From Mailhella massiliensis (GTDB lineage: Bacteria > Desulfobacterota > Desulfovibrionia > Desulfovibrionales > Desulfovibrionaceae): a stretch of DNA of 64,000 nt. Positions 8,114 to 19,365 of the stretch are shown piece after piece. Location: positions 193,530-257,529 of the forward strand of contig NZ_LT706942.1 of the NCBI RefSeq assembly GCF_900155525.1, given 5' to 3'. The stretch's first letter is position 1, and each line of letters opens with the position of its first letter. Position numbers and translations under genes: made by a program. The notes beneath the pieces are model-generated. The model was not told the DNA's origin. It did not search any database and worked only from the letters and a program-made list of their open reading frames with translations.

Positions 8114-8846
8114 CGCCGAACCCGTCATCCGCATCGAGCATGTGTGGAAATTCTTCGGAGAGCTGCCCGCCCTGCAGGATGTTTCCCTGCATGTGTATCA
8201 GGGGCAGCGCGTGGTCATCATAGGCCCGTCCGGGTCCGGCAAGTCCACGCTGCTGCGTTCCATCAACAGGCTTGAGGAAATCAACAGCGGGCTTATTTCC
8301 GTGGACGGCATTGATGTGAACGATCCGAAGAACGACATCAACAAGATCCGTCAGAATCTGGGCATGGTCTTCCAGCAGTTCAATCTGTTCCCGCACAAGA
8401 CCGTGCTGCAGAACCTTACCATGGCCCCGTGCAAACTGCGCGGTATGCCCCGCAAGGAGGCCGAGGACAGAGCGCTGGTGCTGCTGGAGAAGGTGGGCAT
8501 CAGCGACAAGGCGCACGTCTACCCCGCCATGCTTTCCGGCGGTCAGCAGCAGCGCGTGGCCATTGCCCGCGCGCTGGCCATGCAGCCGGAACTCATGCTG
8601 TTCGACGAACCTACCTCCGCGCTGGACCCGGAAATGGTGGGCGAAGTGCTGGATGTCATGGTGAACCTTGCCCGCGACGGCATGACCATGATCTGCGTGA
8701 CCCATGAAATGGGCTTTGCCCGTACCGTGGCCGACGTGGTGGTGTTCATGGACAAGGGACAGATTCTGGAACAGGGGAGCCCGGAAGAGATTTTCGAGCA
8801 TCCCAAGCATCCCCGGCTTCAGCAGTTCCTGAAACAGGTACTGTAA
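8097..8846 (+). CDS. Polar amino-acid ABC transporter ATP-binding protein
   Basis: A 249-aa GlnQ/HisP-type ATPase. Walker A GPSGSGKS is at residues 43-50, the Q-loop is [12 protein letters not shown], the signature is LSGGQQQR, Walker B is [14 protein letters not shown] and the switch is THEMGFAR. It powers import through the upstream permease. It overlaps the permease gene by 17 bases and is followed by a strong terminator, marking the end of the operon. Confidence 0.95.
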   Translation: MTNANNAEPVIRIEHVWKFFGELPALQDVSLHVYQGQRVVIIGPSGSGKSTLLRSINRLEEINSGLISVDGIDVNDPKNDINKIRQNLGMVFQQFNLFPHKTVLQNLTMAPCKLRGMPRKEAEDRALVLLEKVGISDKAHVYPAMLSGGQQQRVAIARALAMQPELMLFDEPTSALDPEMVGEVLDVMVNLARDGMTMICVTHEMGFARTVADVVVFMDKGQILEQGSPEEIFEHPKHPRLQQFLKQVL

Positions 8847-8863
8847 GCTGGAAAAAGAAACGG

Positions 8864-8897
8864 AAAAGGCCCTTTCCCGAGCGGAGGGGGCCTTTTT
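8864..8897 (+). terminator. Intrinsic terminator of the amino-acid ABC operon
   Basis: AAGGCCC and its complement form a GC-rich hairpin followed by six Ts, 18 bases after the ATPase stop. Confidence 0.85.
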
Positions 8898-11099
<2,202 letters not shown>

Positions 11100-11271
11100 T
11101 CGGTACCGGCAGCGCGCCCGGAGCGGCATCGCCGTTCGTGCATCATGAGGCACGGACGGGGGTCGCCCTTCCGCGGTCATGATTCCATACGGAAAAAGAC
11201 TGATGCGCCCCATCTCCGCATACGGGGGGTGGGGCGTTCTCTTCTCCTGTACTCTGAATCCGAGGTGAACA

Positions 11272-11991
11272 ATGCCGTATCTTGCTGAATTTCTCGGTAC
11301 CATGATGCTGATTCTTCTGGGCGACGGCGTAGTGGCCAACGTCAATCTGAACAGATCCGGCATGAAGGGGGCCGGGGCCGTGCAGATCACCTTTGCCTGG
11401 GGCCTTGCCGTCATGCTGCCCGCCTTCATTTTCGGCGCGTCTTCGGGGGCGCATTTCAATCCCGCGCTTACCGTGGCGCTCGCTGCGGGCGGCTATTTCC
11501 GCTGGACCATGGTACCCGGCTACTGCATTGCCCAGATGGCGGGGGCCTTTGTGGGCGCGTGCCTTGTGTATGTGCTTTTCAAGGATCAGTTCGACGCTAC
11601 GGACGACCCGGATATCAAGCGCGGGGTCTTCTGCACCTCTCCCGCCGTACCCGACCGTGTCCGCAATCTCATCAGCGAGATCATCGGCACCTTTGTGCTG
11701 GTCTTCGCCATTCTCGGCCTGAATCAGGTTCCCGACATGCCGGGAGGCGTCAACTATCTTCTGGTGTTCGGCATCATCGTTTCCATAGGCATGAGCCTCG
11801 GCGGTCTTACCGGCTATGCCATCAATCCCGCACGCGACTGGGGGCCCCGCCTGGCCCATACCGTTCTGCCCATCCGCGGCAAGGGGGCTTCCCACTGGGA
11901 TTACGCGGTGGTGCCGCTGGTCGGCCCCATGCTCGGCGGGCTTGTGGCCGTGATGCTTTATCATGTTCTTCCCTGGGCAAACGCAGTTTGA
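11272..11991 (+). CDS. glpF: Glycerol uptake facilitator (aquaglyceroporin)
   Basis: A 239-aa MIP-family channel for facilitated diffusion of glycerol. Both NPA boxes are present, at residues 63-65 (HFNPALT) and 185-187 (INPARDWGPR). The Asp after the second NPAR is the feature that separates GlpF from water-only aquaporins. Six membrane spans are apparent. It lies directly downstream of glpK, so the kinase would trap the imported glycerol. ATG 11272 follows GAGGT. Confidence 0.95.
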   Translation: MPYLAEFLGTMMLILLGDGVVANVNLNRSGMKGAGAVQITFAWGLAVMLPAFIFGASSGAHFNPALTVALAAGGYFRWTMVPGYCIAQMAGAFVGACLVYVLFKDQFDATDDPDIKRGVFCTSPAVPDRVRNLISEIIGTFVLVFAILGLNQVPDMPGGVNYLLVFGIIVSIGMSLGGLTGYAINPARDWGPRLAHTVLPIRGKGASHWDYAVVPLVGPMLGGLVAVMLYHVLPWANAV

Positions 11992-12038
11992 GGCGTTTTC
12001 TCTGCGTACCGGGAAGAACCGTGCTCAACAGCGAACAG

Positions 12039-12059
12039 GCGGGAATATCCCGCTTTTTT
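12039..12059 (+). terminator. Intrinsic terminator of glpKF
   Basis: GCGGGA, a 3-base loop and TCCCGC are followed by six Ts, about 50 bases after the glpF stop. Confidence 0.85.
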
Positions 12060-12103
12060 CGATTAAAAATCTTCTCTCCGTACAGGGCGGAAAATCTGAT
12101 CCG

Positions 12104-12133
12104 GCAAAACAGGGGAAATTTCCTCTGTTTTGC
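12104..12133. repeat. 30-bp near-perfect palindrome
   Basis: GCAAAACAG-GGGAAATTTCC-TCTGTTTTGC is self-complementary apart from one mismatched pair. It is not followed by a T-run on either strand, so it is not a standard terminator. Function unknown; it could be a protein-binding site or an insertion-element end. Confidence 0.6.
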
Positions 12134-12619
12134 GGGGAAGGGGGCGCTCCGGCACGCGGGGTATCCTCCGGGCGATAGAAGATGGAAATCATGGAAAGAC
12201 AGGCGTGCAATGCAGGCGCAGGTATCTGCCGGCGTGCTTTTCTTCGTTCGGGAAGAAAAGCATGACCGGGAAAGGATACGAAGGCTCGGGACGGGCTTGC
12301 CGCCGCAGCTTCCGCATGGGAGCGGCTGCCGAGAACAAGGCTCAGGGGGGCGGGAATGTCGGCCGTCCGTCTCCAGTCGGAGGGGCCCGTGTGCAGCCGT
12401 CTGCGCCTCCGGTCACGGAACGGCAGAAGACAGGCCCGGTGATGAGTCCTCACGGCCTGAAGAAACGGCGGGAAGGGATAGTCTTGCCCGGTGAAGGGGA
12501 GCGGCCCGTTTTCAGGGGAATCCGTTTCCGGGCAGGAAGGCGTTTCCTGTTCCAGGCACCTTAGGCAAACATGCCGCATACGGTCGGAGAAGGGCTCCGT
12601 CGTCGCACGTTGGGGGGCG
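12134..12619. other. Intergenic region, possible weak IS200-end trace
   Basis: No gene is supported. Around 12394-12425 the bases CCGTCTGCG, CCTCCGGT and GCAG appear in the same order as at the end of the IS200 remnant at 6160-6200. This may be a further, highly eroded copy. Open frames on both strands lack start signals and family resemblance. Confidence 0.35.
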
Positions 12620-13156
12620 TTACCAGTAGAGCGGGTAGCGGCGGGAACGGGGCAGATTGTTGACCACAAGGGCGATGATGAGCATGATGAGCGCGCCGGC
12701 CAGGCAGGGGACAAGCGCATACCAGTAGCCCAGTTGCCGTATGCCTTCTCCTCCGGTAACGGCGATGAGGGCCGTGGCTCCGCCCGGGGGATGCAGCGTT
12801 CCGGTCAGAAGCATGAGCGCTATGGCCGTGGATACGGCGAGGCAGGCCGCAAGCCAGGTGACGTCGGGGAAAAGAAGCCCTGCGCTCACTCCGGTGAGGG
12901 CGGAAATCACATGTCCGCCCACGAGGTTGCGCGGCTGGGCCAGCGGACTCTGCACGGCCCCGAAGGTCAGAACCGCAGAAGCGCCGAAGGAGCCGATGAG
13001 CAGGGGAAAGCCCGTACCGGGCGTGACGAGGCGCTCCAGCAGCGCAATAAGGGCTATGGCCAGACAGCTCCCCAGCCAGGAAAGCAGAATTTCTTTTGCG
13101 CTGCAGCGGGGCGCATGTCGTCCCCCGCCCCGCATCTTGCTCAGAATCCTCGACAT
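12620..13156 (-). CDS. HPP-family integral membrane protein
   Basis: A 178-aa protein with four to five membrane spans. The family-defining HPP motif is in LTGTLHPPGGATALIA, and PLAQPRNLVGGHVISA is also typical. HPP proteins have been tied to nitrite transport in plant chloroplasts and cyanobacteria, but the bacterial substrate is generally unknown. ATG 13156 is preceded by GGAG. The gene stands alone between the glycerol genes and the CAT-like gene. Confidence 0.88.
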   Translation of the reverse strand: MSRILSKMRGGGRHAPRCSAKEILLSWLGSCLAIALIALLERLVTPGTGFPLLIGSFGASAVLTFGAVQSPLAQPRNLVGGHVISALTGVSAGLLFPDVTWLAACLAVSTAIALMLLTGTLHPPGGATALIAVTGGEGIRQLGYWYALVPCLAGALIMLIIALVVNNLPRSRRYPLYW

Positions 13157-13352
13157 GTTTTCTCCGGGAAGGTTTCGGTGTCCGTTTCCCGGGAATTATA
13201 GAAAGGGGCGCGGGGAAAAACTGTGCCTCTGCTCACGCTGCGGGATGTTTACCGGAACATTCCGGGAAAGCTCCCGCGGCATTTTGCCCCGGAGCCGTGG
13301 AAGCGGGGGAGAGTCTGTTTCCCGAGCCTGAGCGCAGCGGCGTGCGCATGGG

Positions 13353-13979
13353 CTACAGGCAGGCGACAAGCTCCCTGAGCTCCCCCGTAAGGCGGCAGAC
13401 GTGAAAGCCGTCGCACACCGCGTGATGCACCTGCACGGCCAGCGGCAGCAGGAATTTCCCTTCCCGTTCAACATATTTTCCCATGGTGAATATGGGGAAG
13501 AAGTAGCGCTCCGCCCTGGGAAGATGCAGGTGGAAGCTTTCGAAACTTTCCCAGGGAATCATGGAGACGGGGAAGCTGTTCACCGGCGTCTGCGGTTTTG
13601 CTTCAAAGTCCTTCACGTTTCCGAAACTCTCCATGTCGCTTTTGCAGGAGCGGAGAAAGGTTTCATAATCGTCGTCGTATGTCGTCCAGAGCGTGGAGAA
13701 GGTTTCCGTGTCTTTGTGAAAGATGGTGTAGGAAGGGCAGAGCCTGTCGTATATGCCGAGTTCATCTTTGTCGTTGAAGGCCATGCGGAATTCCTCATGC
13801 CTGTTGACCACGGAGGAGAGGGCGTACAGCATGGAGGGATACAGTTTCCTTCCCGTTTTCACGAGGGAGGTGATGTCCAGAGAAACGGTCATGCTGTACT
13901 GGCAGGGAACAAGGGAGAGATAATGCTCGAAATGGGCGTTGCGCGGCCAGTTCTGTCTGTTGATGACGGTGAAGCTCAC
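13353..13979 (-). CDS. Chloramphenicol acetyltransferase (CatA)-like enzyme, GTG start
   Basis: A 208-aa protein of the trimeric CAT family. The opening SFTVINRQNWPRNAHFEHYL matches the family N-terminus, and the catalytic motif HHAVCDGFH holds the general-base His186 and Asp190. GTG 13979 is chosen because it gives the family length and has GGGAG six bases upstream; a frame extending to 14192 adds an unrelated Arg/Pro-rich leader. CatA enzymes acetylate chloramphenicol from acetyl-CoA. Whether this chromosomal member confers resistance or acts on another small molecule cannot be told from sequence. Confidence 0.88.
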   Translation of the reverse strand: MSFTVINRQNWPRNAHFEHYLSLVPCQYSMTVSLDITSLVKTGRKLYPSMLYALSSVVNRHEEFRMAFNDKDELGIYDRLCPSYTIFHKDTETFSTLWTTYDDDYETFLRSCKSDMESFGNVKDFEAKPQTPVNSFPVSMIPWESFESFHLHLPRAERYFFPIFTMGKYVEREGKFLLPLAVQVHHAVCDGFHVCRLTGELRELVACL

Positions 13980-14157
13980 ATGGATCTCCCGAAGGTCTGG
14001 AAGATTTGAGGGAAGATGCGGCGGAAGAAGGGCGGCGTATCTCTGCCGGGGGCGGCAGGCAGGAGAAAGCTCCTGCGCAGTCTGACGGAGAAGGCGGCTC
14101 CGTTCTTGCGCAGGCTTCGAAACCGCGTACCGGCGCGGAAACGCAGGGCGGAAAGCG

Positions 14158-15018
14158 CTACAGCGTGGGGCGCTGATAGAAAAGACCGGCAAGTTCCTGC
14201 GTTTTCACCGTATTGATGAAGGAATGGGGGTCCACTTCCCGGATGGCGTTCACCACTTTCTTGCTTTCGTCGCTGGATACCACGGAGTAGACGAGGCTGC
14301 GTTCGTTAAGATGGAAGGAACCCTCTCCCTTGAGAATGGTCGCCCCGTGTTTGGAGGTGGCGTAGATGACGTCGCACACTTCCTTGGGTTTGTCGGTGAC
14401 GATGAACAGGGTTTTCTTCTGGTAGCGCGTATAGAGGATATGCAGCACCTGCGTGGTGGTGTACTGGAAGAAGATGGAGTAGAGGGCCTTGTCCCAGCCG
14501 AAGGAAAAGCCTGCCACCAGCAGCAGGATGACGTTGAAATACAGGATGATGTTCCAGGAATCGATGCCTTTTTTCCGGGAAAGATAGATGGCGATGAAGT
14601 CCGTGCCGCCGCTGGTGGTGTCCATGCGCAGGCACAGGCTTATGGCGAAACCGTTGATGATGCCGCCGAAGATGCTGATGAGCAGAATATCGTAGGTGAT
14701 GATGTAGGAAGGAATGATGTCCGTGAGAACGCCGGTGAGCAGAATCATCAGGCAGGAGTAGAGGGTGAACCTTTTGCCGATGTAGCGGAACCCGATGTAG
14801 ATGGGGATCATGTTCAGCAGAAAGTTGACCACCGCAAAGGAAAGATGGATGCCCATGAACTTTTCCGAAAGGCGCTGGATGAGAATGGTCAGCCCCGTGG
14901 CTCCGCCGGGATAGAGTCCGCCGGTCTGCACGAAGGTATTGATGTTGAGCGCCATAAGGACGGACGCGACGCACACGGCAAGAATGATCTTGAAGTCGTT
15001 TTTCAAGCTGAACGTCAT
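14158..15018 (-). CDS. YitT-family membrane protein with C-terminal DUF2179 domain
   Basis: A 286-aa protein. The N-terminal part has five to six membrane spans with the conserved FVQTGGLYPGGATGL and RMDTTSGGTDFIA motifs. A cytoplasmic DUF2179 domain of about 80 residues follows (KKTLFIVTDKPKEVCDVIYA, then ERSLVYSVVSSDE). The family is widespread and its function unknown. ATG 15018 follows GAGG. The longer frame from 15084 would start inside a terminator hairpin and is rejected. Confidence 0.9.
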   Translation of the reverse strand: MTFSLKNDFKIILAVCVASVLMALNINTFVQTGGLYPGGATGLTILIQRLSEKFMGIHLSFAVVNFLLNMIPIYIGFRYIGKRFTLYSCLMILLTGVLTDIIPSYIITYDILLISIFGGIINGFAISLCLRMDTTSGGTDFIAIYLSRKKGIDSWNIILYFNVILLLVAGFSFGWDKALYSIFFQYTTTQVLHILYTRYQKKTLFIVTDKPKEVCDVIYATSKHGATILKGEGSFHLNERSLVYSVVSSDESKKVVNAIREVDPHSFINTVKTQELAGLFYQRPTL

Positions 15019-15071
15019 GGGCGGCCTCTCGGAAAGAAGTGATGAATCCTGTTTCTTCTTTACGGGTTCCT

Positions 15072-15107
15072 GTAAAAATAGCAAGAGGCCCCGGAGGAGG
15101 CCTCTTG
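15072..15107 (-). terminator. Intrinsic terminator of the metal ATPase gene
   Basis: On the minus strand CAAGAGGCC and GGCCTCTTG form a stem with an 8-base loop, followed by a T-rich run. It lies 30 bases after the ATPase stop and separates it from the yitT-like gene. Confidence 0.8.
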
Positions 15108-15136
15108 TCGTGCATAAGGGGGGCTGCGCCGCTTTT

Positions 15137-17059
15137 TTACAGGGGAGGAAGGGCGTTTTCCACGTTGTTTTGAGAAAGTGCGGCCGCAGAGCTGCCGCTC
15201 TGTCCCGATTTCCACTTCAGCAGCAGGGCGGAATGAAGAATGACGGCCACGGAACCGGCGTTGTGGACGAGCGCGCCCGTGACGGGGGTGAGCAGGCCGA
15301 GCGAGGCGAGAATGATGGCCGCGAAGTTCAGCAGCATGGAAAAGGTGAGGTTGAAGCGTATGGCCGACATCATGCGCCTTGAAAGCTGGAAGGCGTGCGG
15401 TACCTCGCCTATGCCGTCGCGTACGAGGACAAGATCCGCCGCATCCACGGCAATGTCGCTGCCCATGCCGCCCATAGCCATGCCCACATGGGCTTTTTTC
15501 AGGGCCGGTGCGTCGTTGATGCCGTCGCCCGTCATGCAGACCCTGTCGCTTCTCTCATCCATGAAGCGCAGCTTGTCCTCGGGCAGGCAGCCGGCATGAA
15601 CTTCGTCGATGCCGAGCGCTGCGGCGATGTGCCGGGCCGCGTTTGCGTGGTCGCCGGTGAGCAGAACGGGCGTGATGCCGGAGTCCTTCAGCGCGCGTAC
15701 GGTGGCGGCGGCGTCGGGTCTCGGCAGGTCGGCAAGGGCGAGAATTCCCAGGGGCTTTCCGTTCACGGCCACCCAGATGACGGTGCACCCTTCATCAAGG
15801 AACGATGCGGCATGGCGTAATGCTTCTTCCTCCAGCGTTATGCCTTCGCCTTCAAGAAAGGCCGGGCTGCCCGCAATGACGTCGTCCTTTCCCATGAGGG
15901 CGCGCACGCCTTTGCCGGGAAACATGTGGAAGGAGTCCACGGCAGGAAGGGAGGATGCGCTGCGTTCCCGGAAGCTCTGCACCACGGCCCTGCCCAGGGG
16001 GTGTTCCGAACGCTGCTCCGCGCCTGCGGCAAGGCGGAAGAGCCCGTCTTCCGACGTGACGCCGTCGAACACGCGCACGGCGGTGACCTTCGGCGTGCCG
16101 CAGGTGAGCGTGCCCGTTTTGTCGAAGGCGCAGGTCTTCACCTCGGCAAGGCGTTCCAGAGCGTCGCCCTCCCGTACCAGAATGCCGTGCTGCGTGAGGT
16201 TGCCGATGGCGGCCACGATGGCCGTGGGCGTGGCCAGAACCAGCGAACAGGGGCAGAACACCACGAGAATGGTGACCGCGCGTATGATTTCTCCGGTGAC
16301 GAACCATACGGCAAGGGCTGCGGCAAAGGCTCCGGCCACAATCCATGTGGCCCAGCGGTCCGCAAGGCGCACCACTTTGGCCTTGCCTGCATCCGCCGAC
16401 TGCACCAGCCGTATCATGCGTTGGAGGGAGCTGTTTTCTCCGCTTTTCGTCGCTTCCATGTCGAAGGTGCCGAAACGGTTTACCGTGCCGCTGTACACTT
16501 CGTCCCCTTCCTTTTTATCCACGGGCAGGGATTCCCCGGTGAGCAGGGCCTGATCCACCGAGCTTTCCCCGCGTATGATGATGCCGTCGGCAGGAATGGT
16601 TTCCCCGGGAAGCACGCGGAGCCTGTCGCCTGCGCGTACGTCGTCGGCCGGGGCCGGAACCTCCTTTCCGTCTTTCAGAAAGCGCGCCGTGCGGGGCGTG
16701 AGGTTCACCAGCTTTTCTATCCCTGCCCGTGCGCGGGCCGTGGTGGCTTCTTCCAGCAGCGAACCGAGCTGCATGATGAAGGCCACCTCTCCGGCGGCGA
16801 AGTCCTCACCGATGATGACCGAGGCGATGAGCGCCGTGGCCACGAGCACGTCGGCCTTGATGTCGAATTCCGTCACCAGTCCGACCACGGCTCCCTTCAC
16901 GATGGGAAAGCCGCAGAGAACAATGGCGACCCATGCCGGATCTGCGGGAAAGGCCTGCGGCGCGAACATGCTGAAAAGCAGCGCGAGGCCGGAAAGAAAG
17001 AGAAACGTGATGTCCGTTTTGAAATCGTGCCAGAGCGACAGCATATCCTTCTTGTTCAT
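15137..17059 (-). CDS. Heavy-metal-translocating P1B-type ATPase
   Basis: A 640-aa metal-export ATPase. Visible are TGES (174-177), the transmembrane metal site CPC (269-271), the phosphorylated Asp313 in DKTGTLT, the P1B-specific His-Pro pair (SEHPLG, His353) and the hinge TGDGINDAP. There is no N-terminal heavy-metal-associated domain, so it is a short form. The CPC site fits Cu+ or Zn/Cd/Pb-type export, and the upstream CsoR-type repressor with Cu(I)-sensor spacing favours copper. It lies downstream of csoR but has its own promoter and operators. ATG 17059. Confidence 0.93.
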   Translation of the reverse strand: MNKKDMLSLWHDFKTDITFLFLSGLALLFSMFAPQAFPADPAWVAIVLCGFPIVKGAVVGLVTEFDIKADVLVATALIASVIIGEDFAAGEVAFIMQLGSLLEEATTARARAGIEKLVNLTPRTARFLKDGKEVPAPADDVRAGDRLRVLPGETIPADGIIIRGESSVDQALLTGESLPVDKKEGDEVYSGTVNRFGTFDMEATKSGENSSLQRMIRLVQSADAGKAKVVRLADRWATWIVAGAFAAALAVWFVTGEIIRAVTILVVFCPCSLVLATPTAIVAAIGNLTQHGILVREGDALERLAEVKTCAFDKTGTLTCGTPKVTAVRVFDGVTSEDGLFRLAAGAEQRSEHPLGRAVVQSFRERSASSLPAVDSFHMFPGKGVRALMGKDDVIAGSPAFLEGEGITLEEEALRHAASFLDEGCTVIWVAVNGKPLGILALADLPRPDAAATVRALKDSGITPVLLTGDHANAARHIAAALGIDEVHAGCLPEDKLRFMDERSDRVCMTGDGINDAPALKKAHVGMAMGGMGSDIAVDAADLVLVRDGIGEVPHAFQLSRRMMSAIRFNLTFSMLLNFAAIILASLGLLTPVTGALVHNAGSVAVILHSALLLKWKSGQSGSSAAALSQNNVENALPPL

Positions 17060-17069
17060 GAACAGCTCC

Positions 17070-17109
17070 TATACCCTGGGGGGTATGAGGAAAATACCCA
17101 TAGGGGTAT
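17070..17109. promoter_or_regulatory. Two CsoR-type operators
   Basis: Two inverted repeats of the form ATACCC-N4-GGGTAT occur at 17071-17086 and 17094-17109. They match CsoR operators such as those of Bacillus copZA. The second lies between the -35 and -10 elements of the ATPase promoter, so bound repressor would block RNA polymerase. The first lies between promoter and start codon. Confidence 0.85.
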
Positions 17110-17120
17110 GGGTTTGTCAA
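17091..17120 (-). promoter_or_regulatory. Promoter of the metal ATPase gene
   Basis: On the minus strand TTGACA (17115-17120), an 18-base spacer and TATTTT (17091-17096). An operator fills the spacer. Confidence 0.75.
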
Positions 17121-17124
17121 GAGG

Positions 17125-17152
17125 CGAAAGAAAAGCCGGCACGGGGCCGGCG
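17125..17152 (-). terminator. Intrinsic terminator of csoR
   Basis: On the minus strand GCCGGC, a 5-base loop and GCCGGC are followed by TTTTCTTT, directly after the csoR stop and directly before the ATPase promoter. Confidence 0.75.
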
Positions 17153-17157
17153 AAGAA

Positions 17158-17433
17158 TCAGTTCATGTTGGCGAAGCGTTCCACGGCCTTGGTGAAGCTG
17201 GCTATGGTCTGATCGGCGTCGCCGTGTTCGATGCCGTCGCGCACGCAGTGGCGGATATGACCTTCCAGCACCACCTGACCGGCCTTGTGCAGGGCCGATT
17301 TTGCGGCGTTGATCTGGGCGAGGACATCCTCGCAGGGGACGTCCTCATCGATCATGCGGTCTATGGCCTGTACCTGACCGATGATTTTTTTCAGTCTCCG
17401 GTGCAGATTATCGGAGTCCATGCATTGTCTCAT
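17158..17433 (-). CDS. csoR: CsoR/RcnR-family metal-responsive repressor
   Basis: A 91-aa all-helical repressor (DUF156 fold). The sensor residues are spaced Cys34-x24-His59-x3-Cys63, the same spacing as the Cu(I) site of CsoR (Cys36, His61, Cys65 in Mycobacterium tuberculosis). The helix HRRLKKIIGQVQAIDRMI is typical of the family. Copper binding should release the operators at 17070-17109 and derepress the ATPase. ATG 17433 follows GAGG; a longer frame to 17529 is not supported. FrmR-type aldehyde sensing is less likely because of the His-Cys pair. Confidence 0.9.
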   Translation of the reverse strand: MRQCMDSDNLHRRLKKIIGQVQAIDRMIDEDVPCEDVLAQINAAKSALHKAGQVVLEGHIRHCVRDGIEHGDADQTIASFTKAVERFANMN

Positions 17434-17604
17434 CGCATATTCCTCGCTGGGAAAACTTCCCGCATGGTACGGCGGGGCGCGTTTTTCAAAAAGGAATCCG
17501 CGCCCTGCGTTCACGGCAGTGTAGGGCACAACGGAAAAAACGTAAACCGTGCGGAGTCGCGGCGCAGGGCGGGCAGGGCCGCGCGCCGTTTTCCGGCAGG
17601 ATGT

Positions 17605-19071
17605 TCACGCTCCGGCCCCGGACTCCAGCGCGGCCAGGGTTTCCACATGGGGCGTCTGGGGGAAGAGGTCCACGGGCTGCACGGCGCGGATGTGGTAGGC
17701 GGGGGCGAGCAGGGCAAGGTCGCGCGCAAGCGTGGCGGGATTGCAGGATACAAGCACCATGCGCGGCGGGCGGTGACGGAGTATGGCCTTCACCGTGTGC
17801 TCATCCATGCCCGCGCGCGGCGGGTCGGTGACGAGAAGGTCCGGCGTCCCCATGCGGGAAAAGCGCTGTTCGAGATTGGCGGCGTCGCCCGCTTCAAAGC
17901 GGAAAGTCGTTTCTCCTCCGGCAGCTCCGGCGTTTTTCCTGGCCAGATCCACGGCCGGAGCCACCGCTTCCAGCCCGAAGACATGCCGGAAATGCGGCGC
18001 CATGGTGAGGGCGAGTCCTCCCGCGCCGCAGTAAATGTCCCAGCAGTTTTCCCCCCATATGCCTTTTTCGGGACTGCCGAACAGGGAGGAGGCGAGGTCG
18101 GCCGCAGCGTTGTACAGCAGTTCCGCCGCGCGGCTGTTCACCTGAAAGAAGGAATTGTGATCGAGGCGGAAGGTCACGTCTCTTCCCTGAAGGCGCAGCG
18201 TTTCCCGAAGCTGCGCTTCCCCCAGGGTGAAGGCGGTTTCCTCCCCGTAGGCAACGTCGCTTTCACTGCGGCGTATGCTGTGGACGAAGCCCGTCACCCC
18301 GCAGGGGCCGTCCAGAAGTTCCCGGCCCATGCTGCGGATATTGCCCGCCTCCTGCGGGGAAGGCTGGGTGATGAGCTCCACAAGGCAGCCCCCGGCCAGA
18401 GGTTCGCGGATGACGGCGAAGCGCAGAATGTCGTTCTGCCGTACCGACCGGCTGAAGGCTCCGTGGCGCTGCCTGCGTTCCTTCTGCGGTGCGGCGGCTG
18501 CGTGCAGGCGGTATTTTTCGCACAGGCGGCGCAGTTCGTCGAGCACCGCCATGGTACGCGGGCTCTGAAGCAGGCAATGCGTCACTTCCGTCACGCGGCG
18601 GGAAGAGCGTTCCCTGAGGCCGAGCAGCGTCCGGCCTTCGCCGTTGGCGGCAAAGGCGAACTCCATTTTGTTCCTGTAGCCCCACTGTTTTTCTTCCCCG
18701 GCGGAAAGTACGGGCAGAATGCGCTCTTCCGGCAGATGAAGCCTGCCTATGCGCTGCAGAGAGTCCTGCACGATGCGCCTTTTCCATTCGAGCTGCACGG
18801 CATGGGGCAGAATCTGCCACGGGCAGCCTCCGCAGCTTCCGGCATGGGGGCACGGGGCGGGACGTTCTTCCTTCGCCCTCTGCCGCACCTCGACAAGTTC
18901 CGCCTCGGCCATGCGCTTCTTCACTCCGGTAAGGCGCGCAACGACAGTCTGCCCGGGAACGCCTCCCCGGACGAATACGGTCATGCCTTCCGCGCTGCGC
19001 CCTACGGCCCTGCCGTCGGAGGAAAGGCCGACAAGTTCCATTTCCAGCGTATCGCCCGTATGATATTCCAT
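17605..19071 (-). CDS. 23S rRNA (uracil-C5)-methyltransferase, RlmD/TrmA superfamily
   Basis: A 488-aa SAM-dependent RNA methyltransferase. An N-terminal TRAM-like beta domain (GDTLEMELVGLSSDGRAVG) is followed by iron-sulfur cysteines Cys74, Cys80 and Cys83 (CPHAGSCGGC) and a later Cys. The catalytic domain has the SAM loop DIYCGAGGLALTMAPH, TDPPRAGMD, and the nucleophile Cys in VSCNPATLARD. RlmD and RlmC cannot be separated reliably by sequence alone. ATG 19071 follows GGGAG. Confidence 0.9.
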   Translation of the reverse strand: MEYHTGDTLEMELVGLSSDGRAVGRSAEGMTVFVRGGVPGQTVVARLTGVKKRMAEAELVEVRQRAKEERPAPCPHAGSCGGCPWQILPHAVQLEWKRRIVQDSLQRIGRLHLPEERILPVLSAGEEKQWGYRNKMEFAFAANGEGRTLLGLRERSSRRVTEVTHCLLQSPRTMAVLDELRRLCEKYRLHAAAAPQKERRQRHGAFSRSVRQNDILRFAVIREPLAGGCLVELITQPSPQEAGNIRSMGRELLDGPCGVTGFVHSIRRSESDVAYGEETAFTLGEAQLRETLRLQGRDVTFRLDHNSFFQVNSRAAELLYNAAADLASSLFGSPEKGIWGENCWDIYCGAGGLALTMAPHFRHVFGLEAVAPAVDLARKNAGAAGGETTFRFEAGDAANLEQRFSRMGTPDLLVTDPPRAGMDEHTVKAILRHRPPRMVLVSCNPATLARDLALLAPAYHIRAVQPVDLFPQTPHVETLAALESGAGA

Positions 19072-19365
19072 GTTTTTCTCCCGTTGTGGTCGCAGCATCA
19101 TAGCAGGGCGGGCCGGGAAAGGCAAAAGCCTCCGCACGGGCCGTTTTGCCTGCGCGTTTGTCTTTTCCGCCCGGGAGGAGCGTTTTTTGCGTCATGAAGA
19201 AGACGGATACGCCGTTGCCCGCGGAGCGACGGCCCCTGTCCGAGCCGGGAACAAAGCCGCCTTATTCGAGACTCCGCCTTGACTTTTTGCCTCTGTTGGG
19301 GGAAGATGAACGCTGATTCCGGTACGTTCGCCGGAAGGGCAGTCCAGACTTTCGAGGAGCACAGT

